Shown here piece after piece: positions 1 to 12,463 of a DNA stretch of 64,000 nucleotides. The DNA is taken from assembly GCA_963920525.1 (NCBI GenBank), contig OY986438.1, positions 81,455,177-81,519,176 on the forward strand, read 5' to 3'. The notes under the pieces were generated by a model, which ran no database searches, was not told the DNA's origin, and saw nothing but the letters and a program-made list of their open reading frames with translations. Positions within the stretch are counted from its first letter, which is position 1. Every line of letters starts with the position of its first letter. Origin of the DNA: Dichetophora obliterata (taxonomy: Eukaryota; Arthropoda; Insecta; Diptera; Sciomyzidae). Both the position numbers and the translations under genes were made by a program.

Positions 1-1405
1 CCAAGAAAAATAATGAAGAATGAAAATTTGACGTAATGATTGATAAGTATAAGGGATAAGTATGCTTGATGTCAAATAATTAACCTTGTAAGGTCCGCAT
101 AAGTAGATGAAAATAGTTGTTTTGAGACCGCAAAAAACGCAATGTCTTTTTCGTAAAGATTCTCGCACTGGCCCATAAAAACTCAAACACAACTTCAAGT
201 TTCCCGTTTTAAATTTAATTTTAGGATATGAATCTCTTAATAAAAATAATGACTCTGCTCTGTTTGGTGTCGGCCTCTAAGATTTCTGTTTAAAGCACTG
301 TCTGAATTAAGGGTCAACATAATTGCAGACTGCCAAGTTGTGGTAGGCGCTCCACTTAGGACTCCGATAGCACATCGTTGCCAAAGAAATGGCTCGTACA
401 CGTTTACACTCAAAACAACAGCGACAACTAAAATTTGGTGCTTGCTGACCAGAGATGATCAGCTGAGGACAGACAAAGGACATGACTTCGCGCGAACGAC
501 AAACTTGGGAGAGCGAAAAGTGCTAATAAAGCTGTTGCTCCGCTATTCTGTTATTTTTATATAAGTTAGTTTGGAGCTGACAGCTTGTTTGACATGTAAA
601 TTACTGTGTTTTGTATTCGCTTTTGTTTTTATTTTTTTTTGTGTCACGGTGCTTCTTTCGACAATTGTGTTCATCATCATCACTATCTTCAGCACCATCC
701 TCTTTCCTTCCTATCTGCCTGTTGCTGTCTTCTACCTGTGTTTTGTGCAGTGTTTAAGTTTGGATTCTGTTCAGCACATTGTAATTAGTTTTCGCCGTAA
801 TAGTAGTTGTTAGTATTGCTGTTACCCGAAATGACAGCACAACATGTTTAAAACACTTCTGAAAACAAACCTTTTCGACATTTTGACTGACATCTCTATG
901 GAATGTAGATTTTTCTATTTAAAAGTTATTTTTAATTTGAATTTAATTGTAAATTTAATTTTATTGATAATAATATAAGCATACGAGTACAAACACTAAA
1001 TGTCCACCCAATTTTTTTTACGGTTCTGCAGTCAAAAATCTTCTACAATTTTTTTTTTATTTCAATATTTTACGCGAAATTTTTGAGAAAATTTATTTTA
1101 AAGTACTATGTGTTTACGAAAGTACCTTTTCTCAACCCTAAAACTGCAATATCTAAAAAACGAATCAATATATGTATAATGGCAAAAATTGATTATACAA
1201 ACAAAAGGATTTTTTTAATACTATAGTAGCAAAACGTTTTTCTAAACACTTTTCCTACAAGTGGAGAAATGAATTGAAACAGAGCAGTAAATTTTTCGTT
1301 TGCAGCCATGGACATTATTTGGACTTTCTTGTGTTTTAATATTTTTTGTTTGTTTTAAAGCAAAACCTCGTTTTGTTAATTTGCTTTGGACAAAAAATAT
1401 TCTCA

Positions 1406-1460
1406 GCCATACGCAGGATTTGAACCTGCACTCCCTCGATCTCTATTATAAGTGGGATTG
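1406..1460 (-). other. tRNA-like T-arm / B-box remnant
   Basis: On the minus strand there is a perfect 5-bp stem (GCAGG/CCTGC) closing the loop TTCAAAT, i.e. a canonical tRNA T-arm and Pol III B box (GGTTCAAATCC). No convincing A box or acceptor stem accompanies it, so a working tRNA gene is unlikely. It could be a tRNA pseudogene or a SINE head. Three other tRNA-like segments occur in the window. Confidence 0.45.
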
Positions 1461-3489
1461 ATTTAAAAAAATTTTGGCATATATTTAAACGGTTACTCAC
1501 AATAATCAAATAACCTAAAAGCTCCCTTAAACCTCATGTCTAAAAGATCAAGTGATTACGTAATTTTGATATTAATATCGTACTATTAATGATGTCACCA
1601 TGTGGATTTTATAAAGGTTTTGCTATATTGATAACGTTTCTTTGTATGAAAGTAGGCGGAGTTCCCATTACATTTTGACAAATTTCAAACTCAGAGCGCA
1701 TAGTTGCATAAAAGCACAAATCATTTGAGTATTTTTGTGCAATTTAACAAGGTTTCCAAGACAGGAGATAGGCGTGGTTTTTATTTTAATGCGCCAAATT
1801 TAAACTCACAGAGCTTATTTGTGATCAAAGCTCATGTGCAAAATTAATTAAGTCATTAATAAATATATTGGAGCAGCGAAGTAGTTTCCTTTTTTTAAAT
1901 ATTTAACTAAATTGACTACCTACTAATGCAACTCTATATCAGATGAAAACTACGCCTATCTCCCATATAAAGTCACTTTATCAAAACGGTAAAATCTCTA
2001 TAAATTCCACAAAACTTACTATATACTTGTATAGTAAGAGTATATGTATAGACTTGAAATTTTGTATATGAGCTTTCATATTTAATATCCGCTTTTAGTA
2101 TGAAATTCCGCACATAAGTTTTTATTTTTTATATACATTCTGAGTAATCAACGAAATGTATTTTGTACTTTTTATTTATTGTAATTTTTCTCAAGAAAAT
2201 CATAGATTTGTGACACGAAGTAAGTTATAGTAAAAAACTTGAAACACTGTGAAAGTGAACAGCAATGACGCAACTTTTTTTAGAGAATGTAATTAGAATA
2301 TCCATAGTGAACGATAATCAAAACAGTTTTCCTAAATTCTACTCAATTCGCAATTATGTCTCTAAAACATAGTAACAATGTTAATTTTTTTTAGGTAAAT
2401 TAAAAAATATAATATATAAATACACTATTACACAAAAAAGAAAAATTGTTTTGTGTTGCTTGAAAACCTAAACAAGAAGGTTCTATAGTTTTATGTATTT
2501 TTTTTTTAAATAAATATAAAAAATATTTTTTCAAAATTGCATATAAATACGTTTTCAATTGCGCGCTGTAAAGTGAAAGTGAAAAAAATTATGAATTTCA
2601 AAGTGCATTGCGGGTAAACGGTACAATATTTTTTAACAATTTTTTCACCTTGTAATGCAGAATATTATCTTCTTTCATAGGGTACCAAACACTAATATGT
2701 ACCTTTAAATTTTCTTTTAATTAATGCTAACTTTTGCCATAAAAAAGCATAACAGGGATTTAACTTTTATTTTCATTTCACAATTAAAAAACAATAATAA
2801 AAATTATTTTAGAACAATTGAAGTGCAAACAAATAAATTTGATTTCAGTTACTTTTTGATGCTGATAAATTTTTACAAAATGTAGTGAATTATTAAAAAG
2901 ACCGTTCATTATAACTACGTTGAAAAACAATATCCATTTTAAAACTTAAGGTGATTTTGCAAGTTTAAAAAAAATTAACTCAATTCAAAAAGTTTATTGT
3001 GAAAAGATTGAAATGCATAGAGACTCAAAATTTTTCTTAGGTAAACAATGAAAAAAAAAAAACAATATTCCAACCAGTATTCGGAAACAAAAAAATCAAG
3101 GTGCATTTTAACAATGGTACTTGTCTCCTTAATCTATACTAAAATTGAAGCCTCACACAATGCGTTGAATGGGGACAAAAATACAAAATCAAAAATTTCA
3201 CATTTTCAAAAATTTGGTATGCAAAACAAAAGCTAATTGTTTAGCGGTCAAAAATCAAAAAACCTTTTGTAAATATCTTTATTAATAAAATTATGCGAGA
3301 TTTTTAAACTTTACGAATTTAATTGCAGAGAATATGGTATTTTTACATTTCAAAAGAAAAATTAAAATTCTTAAATTTTCTTGATATATAATTAGTTTTA
3401 TGATCTATGAAATTATTACATGAATTAAATTGTGAGCTTTAGATCAAGTAAGTTTTTAAAGAAGGCAACAACAACAACAACAACTCTGT

Positions 3490-3965
3490 ATAGAGTCAAT
3501 CACTTAGCTGACTAGACAGTCTGTTTCGGAAATTGCTACATTTTCCTCTTCAGTAGTCTTTGAGTGATTAAGCTGTGATCAACTCACTGTTTAAACTAGT
3601 ATATGAGTGTGCAGATTTTGGAATTCATTCTTTTGAATTGTATGCCTGCTAATCATATGACATTTCAAAGCAGTAGGCTATTTATAGATCACCGCCATCA
3701 ACTCTATCAAGGTTGCCATCTGTTCAAGTTGCTTCTTTATTTATTTCAATATTCATTGGTGTTCGATAGTTTGTCGAAATGCACCATAGAAATGAAACGA
3801 GTTTTTTGCTTCACCAGAAGCTGGTGTTTTAACTGAAAGGTGACTATTTTCACAACCAAATGTTCAATTACACATGACTTTGACCGAAATCGATCAATTA
3901 TTAGATTATTTAATCAATTTGATATTAATTATATTATTTGGCCGTGCATCAATTTGACATTAATT
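3490..3965. repeat. dispersed repeat shared with 60338-60545
   Basis: The block at about 3490-3605 (containing AGACAGTCTGTTTCGGAAAT) reappears reverse-complemented at about 60425-60545. A second block at about 3866-3965 (ACACATGACTTTGACCGAAA) reappears in direct orientation at about 60338-60415. The different orientations mean the two loci are rearranged relative to each other, or the element has inverted ends. No coding potential is seen. The family is not identified. Confidence 0.5.
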
Positions 3966-5117
3966 AAATTTATTTTCTTGATATTTATAAAAGAAACAAA
4001 GTATGCAGAATTATTTTAAGGATCGCAAAAGTTATTATTTTTTCCAAGATTTTATTTTGTAGAAGAAATTACTTCAACCTTTAATACTAGAAACCTCAAA
4101 ACTCAAAAATTACTAAATTCTTGCAGGTAAGGAAATTTTCGGTCTCATCGATTTCCATACATTTTAAATATTTTCTTGAGAAATTTTTGTGTTTTCAGTA
4201 TCTAAAGTTTTATTTACTTTTTTTTTATAAAAAAAAAATACGACGTGTTTTATAAGGTTTGTTTTTGTTTAATTTGTTTAGTTTGGTATGAGAATAATGC
4301 AAAAAAATTTACTTAAGTTGAAAAGGCAAAAAAAAAAGTCGGTCCCTTCGATAATTCTATTTTTTTTTAGTATTTTTGGTTGATGTATCTACTTTTTGAT
4401 CCCAAAATTTTATTAGCACCTTTTCATAAAAAAGTAATTACGTGTTTACCATTATAAGTTTTTTTAAGCATTTGTATGGAAAATTGAATTTTAGAGATAA
4501 AAAAAAACCAAGCAAAACAAACTTTTGCGCAAATTTTTTTCGTATTCTTTTATCAATTTGTATCAAGAAAGAAGAAAAAAACTAAATATATATATATCAA
4601 TAATCATTGTTTATTTTTATAATTTCAACAACTAAACTGATTTAGTATGCAATCCTGAAAGTATGCAATCATTTTATAATAGTTGCAGTTTCAAATATAA
4701 AGTGTAAATATATATTTGCGAAATTCTAAATTTATATAAGTCATTAGAACTTACCAATTTTAATACGCTTATATTATGATGATGAGTTACCAAGGGAGGG
4801 GTTCTTCTGCACCTAGAATGTACCTACTATATACATATATGACAAATGTCACTAAAATTTATTTTTTCTTTTTAGTTCACGCCTTTTTTTAATAAAAGCT
4901 TATTTTTCAAAAAAATTTTTTACTTTTTATTTATTTTTTACTTTTTAGTCTTAAAGGTTTATAATTAACATCTTTTATTTTCAAAACTTAGCAAATACTA
5001 CAGCATTTTAATTTTTTAGACCATTAACCTTATTTTTTTTTAACAAAGATCAAAGAACCAAGGCATGCGCCTTATACAAGCAAGGTTTGGTCTTTGACCT
5101 GAAAGGAAAGAATAGAT

Positions 5118-5331
5118 TATTTAGATTTATATAGCATTTTTATTGATTTGTGGGCGGTAAAAGTTGGTGTGGTAAAAAATTTTATCATAATATTGCATTG
5201 TCACCGGACTTACATATGAATGTTAAATTTCCGCTTAATCGGATACCAAAAAATTTTCAAAGTTGCGAAAAATGGTATGCAAATTTTGACGGACATACAT
5301 ACATTCATACATGCATCATACATACATACAT
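5118..5331 (+). repeat. left part of a ~125-bp tandem array ending in ACAT microsatellite
   Basis: The segment reads ATTTTTATTGATTTGTGGGC and continues with GGTAAAAG..GGTGTGG, closely matching the unit at about 12940-13095. It runs into an imperfect (ACAT)n tract at about 5283-5331, where LINE copy 1 begins. I read it as the left-hand remainder of the array that continues at 12464-13095, split by the LINE. Confidence 0.6.
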
Positions 5332-5535
5332 CCCGCAGGGGAGGTTCTGTGTCCCTCAGGACCTTCGGGCATAATGAACCCGTGGACCCCAGTTAGGAAA
5401 TCCAGGCGCTTCTGACACACATTGGGCGGCTTCCTGGTCTGCGTCTGTGCTGTAGCGGTCGGCAGTATCTAAACCTGTCCTTAGGTATAAAAGAATTGGG
5501 GTAGATATCCCTGAAAACAAAATCACTTACTTGGA

Positions 5536-7018
5536 ATGTCGGAGAAGAACAAAATTACTCCAGGTGGCAACCACAATAGTGGAAATCCACCCGTGGACAC
5601 TACCACGGCAGGGGCACGGATTCTGGAGGCCCTAACCAACATTTCATTCCCTAACACTGCTGCAACGGTGGCGCACTCGGCCGCTGCACCAGTTAAAGCT
5701 ACGAGCAACAAAAAAGCTCAGAGCCCTTTTACATTGAGCTCAAAGATCCAGCGTTCGCCTATTTAAGGCACTCCCAGAGGCACAAAGACCCTGATGCAAC
5801 TGAAAGAGAGTAAAGATAAATTACCCTCGGAAGAAACACCAAGCCCCAGAGTTGACGATCCTGTCAGTTCTAGCATGGGCAAACTGAAGCTTTACATCGA
5901 TGGTCTGGCACAATACATCAAGAGTAGAACAAACGTCCACCACGAGATAAAGAGGCTTATTAATCTCTCTAAACTCGCGTACTCTGACCTCGCGAGAGAA
6001 ATAAAGGAAGTAGGATCTAAAGAGCTAAATGCTAACCCGGGGGATCCACAACCGCTCAGTCAGGCACCTCGGGCTGATAAGGATTGCCAAACAAATCCAT
6101 TGTTCTCAAAAGCGTCGAAGGCAGCCTCAAAAAGGGCAAACGAGCAAAGCTCTCAAGCTACGCCACCAAAAAAGAAGAGAGTACAGCAGTTGGCGGTCCA
6201 AGTAGACACACCCAACCCCTCTTCCACTGAAAAAGCCCCCCAAGCTGATCGACAATCATCGCAGTCGAAGTGTTATGATAAGCCCCGGACCAAAGTGATC
6301 AGCAAGGCAAGAAAAAGGAAGAAACGGAAAAAACCACCACCAAAGCTTGTAAGACCGGACGCAATCGTGGTGGCGAAAGTAGGCCAGCTTTCATACAGTG
6401 ACATCATCCTGAAGATGAAGCAGGAAAAGTCAATCGATGGTTTCGGAGAAAACGTCTCTAGAGTAAGACGCACAGAGAAAGGAGAGGCGTTGATCCAACT
6501 GAAGCGTTCAACCACCCAGACGACCCAACAGTTGAAAAAGATGTTCGACTCGGTGTTCGCCGGTCACACCGAGACAAAAGTGCTCACGGAAGAGACTCTT
6601 ATAGTGATAAAGGATCTCGACGAGGTGACAACATCCGAAAAAGGTGCGAAGTGCAATCCAGAGGGTGCTTGGCGACACCATTGTGGCTAACGTTAAGTCA
6701 CTTCGCAAAGCGTACGCCGGCACCCAAACAGCAGTCATAGGCCTACCGGCTCCACAGGCAAAAAAACTGATAGAAATCAGTGAAATCAAAGTTGGCTGGG
6801 TAATTTGCAGAGCCCACGAGAAGGCAGCTCCAATCAGGTGCTTCAGATGCCTTGACTTTGGGCATGCTGCAAGAAGCTGCAAAAGTACAGACCGGAGTGG
6901 GTGCTGTATGAAATTCGGTAGAGAAGGCCATAAGGCCAAAGATTGCGAAGCAAAGTCGAGCTGCTTTTTTTGCAAAGCTAAAGAAGGCCAAGACTCCAAC
7001 CACTTCCGGAGCGTCTGA
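5536..7018 (+). pseudogene. LINE ORF1 (gag-like, zinc knuckles), frameshifted
   Basis: ORF1 of the R1-group LINE would encode the RNA-binding coat protein of the ribonucleoprotein particle. The likely start is the ATG at 5536 (MSEKNKITPGG). The frame closes at 5766, reopens by 5794 and runs to about 6690 with basic, K/R-rich stretches and a KVGQLSYSDI segment typical of R1-type gag. It shifts again near 6640 into the zinc-knuckle region ending at 7018. Knuckle 1 (CFRCLDFGHAARSC) is intact as CX2CX4HX4C. Knuckle 2 has lost its second cysteine (CCMKFGREGHKAKDC). A third follows (CFFCKAKEGQDSNH). At least two frameshifts make it a pseudogene. Confidence 0.8.
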
Positions 7019-7058
7019 ATTGCCAGTCCGCTCAAGGAGCTAACCAACGGAGACGCAT

Positions 7059-8882
7059 ATGAGAGCAATGTAGTTGAACCTCAACAGCTGTTGCGCAGCA
7101 CAGGACCTCCTAGGGCAAACCGTCAGAGACCAGGCCATCGACATGGCTATATTGAGTGAACCTTACGCCGAAAATACTGTAGGAGTATGGGCCTCGGACA
7201 TTACCGGGAAAGCCGCCCTATGGTCTTGTGGACGGGCTTCCTGCTATCTATCGTGCAAACGTTTTCGTCCGTGCGAAAGTAGATAGCATACATGTCGTGA
7301 GTTGCTACCTAGCGCCAAGTTTGTCGATCCAGGAATACACGGAGATTCTTGACACGATAGTCAGCCAAACGAGAGGCCTGAAACCACTAATTATCGCTGG
7401 TGACTTTAACGCGTGGGCAGTTGACTGGGGAAGTCGAAAACAAACCAACGTGGCTTTATTCGCCTTGAAGCGTTTGCTCTACTAGACGTGGTGCTGCTCA
7501 ATAATGGATCCCAAGCAACATTCAGCTGTGCGGGCTGAAGCTCCATCATCGACCTGACTTTCGCAAGCAGCCAGTTAAGTAGGCACGCAGAGTGGCATGT
7601 TAGCAATCTGTACACGCACAGCGACCACCAAGCTATCATTTATAAGCTCGATGGTCGACCGCGTAGCCGACAGCATAAATACGAGAAATAAATATTCGTA
7701 CAGAGTCAAAACACTAGACGAAGACATTTTGAAAGTAGTAATGGCCGATATGCATCTGTCTGGCACGCCAAATGATATGGCAAGGCAGTCCTTGAACCAA
7801 ACAAGAAGAGCTTGCGATGCAGCGATGATCTCGAGGCGGTCTAGCAAACGTAAGCAAGACCCGGTCTACTGGTGGACGGCGGAAATTGCTGAAGAACGCA
7901 GTAAATGCCTCGAAGCAACAAGGAAGTTCTACCGTGCAAGAGGTTCATATAGCTTCAACGAACTCCACGAATCCTATCGAATACTCAAGAAAGGCCTGAA
8001 AACAGCAATCCGTACGAGTAAGCGCCAATGCTTCCTACAGCTATGTGATGAGGAAGAAACCAATCCATGGGGTACAGCATACAGATAAGTTATGAAAAAA
8101 CTGAAGTCTTTCAGGCGACCAGCACCTACGGACCCGCAGGTACTAAGTGTTATAGTTAGAACACTCTTTCCACAGCAGCCAGCGGCCCAGCCGATCGAGG
8201 AACACATCGAGCTACGGACCATATTGGCTGTAACCATAGAGGAGATTGTTAACGTAGTAAAAAAACATAAAAAACGGCAAGGCGCCAAGTCCTGATGGTA
8301 TTTCGAACCACGCACTGAAGATTGCGATTATGTCGCAGCCGCATCAGTTCGCCCAGCTTTTCAACGCGTGCCTTCTAGAGGGCATTTTCTTAACACAGTG
8401 CAAAACCCAGAAGTAAGTGCTTATACCGAAAGGCAGTGGCTCCACGGACGCCCCCTCAGACTACAGGCCGATTTGACTACTCGACACAATAGGCAAAGTC
8501 TTTGAGCGAGTGGTGTGGAACCTCCTGGAAAACGCGATCCAAGCCGGAGGAGGACTTTCCGCTCGGCAATTTCAAAAGGCCCAATCAACGACGGACGCTA
8601 TTAAGCTAGTTACGAGCAACGCGCAGGAAGCAATTGAGGGAGTGAGGGAGCAATGCAGTACTGTTTGGTGGCAACACTCGACGTAAAGAACGCTTTCAAC
8701 TCAGCTATCTGGAGTCTGATTATGACAGCCCTCAGAAACTTTTAAGTACCACGATACCTCACGAAGATCGTGTCACACTATTTCAGTGAAAGAATCCTGT
8801 AATGAACTCGGTGTAATGATCGATTCCAGACTGCCATTTAAGCAACATATGCAGTACGCACACAGGAAAGCATCCGAAGCAT
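7059..8882 (+). pseudogene. LINE ORF2 5' part (endonuclease and start of RT), copy 1
   Basis: The expected ORF2 start at 7059 matches copy 2, but its fifth codon is TAG where copy 2 has CAG, so translation would stop at once. Recognisable pieces follow in shifting frames: the EN strand with SEPYAENTVG, the metal-binding GDFNAWAVDWGS motif near 7400, the linker with PVYWWTAEIAEE near 7860, and an early RT segment with DVKNAFNS near 8680. The deletion at about 8800 removes the RT palm up to LGVMIDS. The frame is then cut at 8882 by the CR1-like LINE and resumes at 11477. Confidence 0.8.
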
Positions 8883-11469
8883 TTAATTTTTTTTTATATG
8901 GAAATCTTTGCTATGTTTTCTCTGTCCGTGCCATATAGCCTCAAATTTACGAAAAATTGTGCTTACCCCTGGTACACAAAGGAGTTAAAGATTCTTCGCA
9001 ACAGCAGGAATAGGGCATGGAAAAAATATGTCTGTAGCTTGGACTTGAATGACCTAGAAATCTACAAGCGTTTGTTTCTGGACTTTGAAAATTGCTCAGC
9101 TACCTTATATCAAAATTATTTAGACAGTACTAAGCTGAGAATATTGTCTGATCCGAAGAAATTCTGAGGTTTCATAAACACAAAAAAAAAAAATCTGATG
9201 GATTCCCTTCATCATTTAAAACCTCTGACGGATTTACTGACGATCCTGTCGTAATTTGTGGTCTATTTGTCAATCTCTTTAAAGAGTCATTTTGTTCAGA
9301 CTCTTTTAATCCTGATGAAGAGTACTTTGAATATATGAACTCTACACCCAGGATTTCGTTGGATTCTATATCCTTTACTTCAGAGGATATTTTAAAGTAT
9401 ATTGGATTGATCGATGAGGATTTTATTGCTGGACCTGACGGAATTCCTGCCGCAGTGTTAACACGATGTGGTTCCGTTCTAAGTCAACCACTGTCCATGT
9501 TATTCAATAAATCAATTAGAGAAAGTATTTTTCCACTTTTTTGGAAAAAATCTTTTATAGGTCCTATCTATAAAAAAGGTTGTAAGAACGATATAAACAA
9601 CTACAGGCCTATCGCGAAACTCTCGTCGATTCCAAAACTTTTTGAGCGCCTCGTGTATGATAGTGTGAAAATTCACTGTGGGAAGGTCATGACAACTCGT
9701 CAGCATGGATTTGTTACTGGCAGATCCACTGTGTCTAATCTCCTCGATTTTACAACGTTTTGCTTAAATTCATTTTATTCAGGTAACCAGGTCGACTGTA
9801 TTTACACTGATTTTAGTAAAGCATTTGATAAACTGCCACACAACTTAATTCTATTTAAACTAAAGTTAATGGGTTTTCCACAATTTTTTGTAAGCTGGAT
9901 TCAATCGTATCTGACAGAGCGATCTTATCAAATACGATTTCGAGGCGTATTGTCAGCTGAATTTATTGCTGAATCAGGTGTTCCTCAAGGTAGTCACCTT
10001 GGTCCACTTCTGTTTATTTTAGCCATTAATGATGTAACCCACATCATCAAACACTCTCATCTACTTATCTATGCAGATGACATGAAAATATACAGAACAA
10101 TAGATGCTAAAGACAATTCAGATCTGCTCCAGTCTGATTTGAAATCCTTTGAAATTTGGTGTTCTAAAAACAATATGTTTCTAAATCCAGATAAATGCCA
10201 ATCTATGACCTTTTCGCGAAAAAGGAATAATTAAATTTTTGATTACAAGATAAAAGATACTGCATTAAGTCGTGTAGATGCTGTCAAAGATCTGGGTATA
10301 TGCATGGATTCTAAGCTATCGTGTAACGTTCATATTGATTACATTTGTAAAAAAGCATCTTCTATGCTCGGGTTTATGAAACGCTGGGCCAAAGAATTTA
10401 ATAGTATGATCACAACTACAACACTATATTATGCAATTGTGCGACCTCACTTAGAGTATGCAAGTCAAGTTTGGTCCCCAAGTTACAATGTACATGTTGA
10501 ACGTATAGAGAGAATCCAAAAACGTTTTGTTCGGTTTGCTCTAAGGGGCTTAAGTGCAACTGACACTTTAAACCTTCCTCCTTATGAGGATCGTTTAAAA
10601 CTATTAAAAATGCAATCTTTGAATGAGAGAAGGAAGTTTGCAGATATCGTCTATTTACACCAACTCATAACTGGTGTATTCGATTCACCAGAACTCCTAA
10701 CTCTTATAAAATTTTAACACTAACCGTAGAAGCAGTAGAAATGCTAACAATTTAATTTACTTACCTTTTAGTAGAACAAATTATATGGCTACTGCTCCTT
10801 TACATCGCATGAGTACCTTTGTTAACAACTGTAGCTTTTTTGATGTTAACTTATCGAAAGGTCAACTCAAAAGTAGATTGAAAACTAATGTATGATTAGA
10901 TCTATGTAAACGCATGGTTAGTTGTTATGTCTTGTGTTGTCCCTGAGCCCAACCCATATTATGGTGGGTAAATTTTTCTCACTTTGGATTGTTTTGGACC
11001 ACTCTTATCGATATCATTAATGCTATTCACGGTTTGAGCGTACTTTTAACAAATCATATTTATAGCATTTGTTATTGTTCAAACTGTGAGCACCTCGCCA
11101 TGTGACTGTCGTATAAAAAGATTGTGCAACCCTGTGATGTATGTGATTATGCGGCTGTAGACAGAGCATAAAAATACGAGGTACAAAGAGCACGTCCAAG
11201 GGCTGCTTTTATTTACGCGTGCCTGCGTATTTGCATTTGTATGCAAAACAACAACGAAGCAAAATACGTTTTCGTAAATTGGCGAACAAACAGCAGATCG
11301 AACAAATGGCAGACCAGCGTATTCGAACTGTGAATGGCCTTATTGAGATGTTTTAATGTTATTTGGGCTGGTTCTTAAGATGATCTAATGCGGAGAAAGT
11401 GCGAAAAAGCTGTAGTAGCTGAACTCTATTGTTACTGCATGTCATTAAAAAAAAAAAAAAAAAAGAAAA
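8883..11469 (+). mobile_element. CR1-like non-LTR retrotransposon, 5'-truncated, inserted in LINE copy 1
   Basis: A 2587-bp insertion bounded by the direct repeat GAAGCAT at 8876-8882 and 11470-11476; the undamaged site in copy 2 shows the same sequence uninterrupted (CATCCGAAGTATGT at about 16286-16299). It ends in an A-rich tail at about 11450-11465, as expected from target-primed reverse transcription. It lacks ORF1 and the endonuclease, so it is 5'-truncated. The coding part (8898-10895) is followed by about 550 bp of 3' UTR. RT residues and the C-terminal layout (VRPHLEYASQVWSP) resemble the CR1/Jockey group; I cannot fix the clade by eye. Confidence 0.88.
8898..10895 (+). pseudogene. 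CR1-like LINE reverse transcriptase, lightly damaged
   Basis: The frame begins in the linker between endonuclease and RT (PWYTKELKILRNSRNRAWKK). It continues through classic RT motifs: NNYRPIAKLSSIPKLFERLV, the fingers/palm motif DFSKAFDKLPH, SGVPQGSHLGPLLF and the catalytic YADD at 10070-10081, then the thumb and C-terminal region with LEYASQVWSPSYN. Damage is modest: TGA at 9165-9167 where TGG would give tryptophan, a length change in the A-run at about 9181-9192, TAA at 10232-10234 with the same frame continuing beyond, and a frameshift near 10710 before the end around 10895. The few lesions suggest a fairly young insertion. Confidence 0.85.
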
Positions 11470-11476
11470 GAAGCAT

Positions 11477-12225
11477 GTCTGGCACTATCTAGAATAATGC
11501 CGAACACAAGAAGCCCCAAACAAGCACGACGAACACTGCTCCTCAACGAAGTGCGATCTACTATGGTGTATGGTGCGACTGTATGGTGGTCCACAGCAAT
11601 GACAACGAAGTCCTACCGACACGGAGTAGAGTCAGTTTACAGACTTGGCACTCTCAGGGTCTGCTGCAGCTTCAGAACGGTATCCGGAGATGCAGAACTG
11701 GTTCTAGCTAGCGCGAGCCCTATTGACCTTCTCTTGGAAGAAGCGCTACTCACAGCTGGTAGCGAAAGCAGAACAGCTAATAAAAAACTCGCAAGAGAGA
11801 GAAGCTTGCTAAAATGGCAAGACCGCTGGGATACTTCAGAGAAGGGTCGGTGTACGTACTAGCTCATCCCTAGCCAAACCGAGTGGTATGGCAGAAGCCA
11901 CGGCTCAGTGAACTTCTACCTTACACAGATACTGAGCGGACATGGTTGCTTCAGGGCATACCTTCACAAGTATAAACACGCGATCGATCCATACTGCACT
12001 TATTGCACAGGAAACACGCTGCAAGACGCGGCGCACGTTCTTTTTGTGTGCCCCATGTTCCATAACGCCTGACTTGAGGCCTCAGCCTGTCTCGGCGAAA
12101 CGTTAACACAGCAAAATATGGTTTCTCTTATGCTAAAGAGCGAAGAGAACTGGTCGATGGTAAGCACCCTGGCTAGAAAAATAACCGAAGAGCTGCGAAG
12201 AGTTGAGCGAGCGCAAGACAGATGA
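11477..12225 (+). pseudogene. LINE ORF2 3' part, copy 1
   Basis: ORF2 of copy 1 resumes exactly after the nested LINE with LSRIMPNTR-type sequence and runs through the post-RT region (RSTMVYGATVWW, YRLGTLRVCCSF) to a C-terminal cysteine/histidine motif CTYCTGNTLQDAAHVLFVC. One frame closes at 11862 while the homologous codons continue in another frame. TGA at 12070-12072 lies at the same place as in copy 2; beyond it the frame stays open to TGA at 12223-12225. No RNase H domain is present, favouring R1 over LOA. Confidence 0.75.
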
Positions 12226-12463
12226 GGTAAAGGTTGTTGACCCGACGACCGTAGATCCCGGCAGTAGCCAAACAGTTTCCAGCCTAGTGCTGTTCCCAAG
12301 CCCCGCGAAGTTATGCTTTATGGCAGTCCCACGGGGTTCTCCAGGGTCGAAGATTCAATGCGGAGGTTATGATACCGCGAGGTAGGTTTAATGCGTAAAA
12401 ATCGTACACTCCCACCTGCACGGTTGGGCCTTTTAAAGGTTCCGCCTTCGCGAATAAAATAAA

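Larger units (their letters stand above)
1..5117. other. AT-rich non-coding DNA, no gene recognised
   Basis: No reading frame here looks like a protein I know; the short open frames are low-complexity. A somewhat more GC-rich stretch at about 300-560 contains an AATAAA and could be an old exon or LTR scrap, but nothing proves it. Two near-identical 18-base segments around 1759-1777 and 1946-1966 are in opposite orientation (core ATAGGCGTRGTTTT), suggesting a small inverted-repeat element. A tRNA-like T-arm and a dispersed repeat (3490-3965) are listed separately. The rest is A/T runs and simple sequence. Confidence 0.6.
5332..12463 (+). mobile_element. R1-group non-LTR retrotransposon, copy 1 (full-length footprint, inactivated)
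   Basis: Contains a gag-like ORF1 with CCHC knuckles and an ORF2 with APE-type endonuclease, reverse transcriptase and a C-terminal CCHC motif, with no RNase H; this is the layout of the R1 clade. The 5' end follows (ACAT)n at about 5331 and the 3' end (AATAAAATAAAAAAAA) runs straight into ACATACATACATA, so the element sits inside an ACAT repeat, as reported for Waldo-type R1 elements. A second LINE occupies 8883-11469; without it the copy is about 4.5 kb. About 370 bp of the RT domain, including the catalytic FADD box, is missing at about 8800-8806 relative to copy 2, alongside many frameshifts and stops. It cannot be autonomous. Confidence 0.85.

Noticed and set aside
300..560. Possible LTR (AATAAA, GC-richer block)
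   Set aside because: No second LTR, primer binding site, polypurine tract or retroviral-type coding region was found nearby.
571..813. Hydrophobic open frame resembling a small membrane protein
   Set aside because: Made of T-rich low-complexity DNA with no ATG start in a good context and no recognisable family.
5523..7068. Minus-strand open frames opposite LINE ORF1
   Set aside because: Shadows of the plus-strand ORF1; the zinc knuckles and gag-like sequence are on the plus strand.
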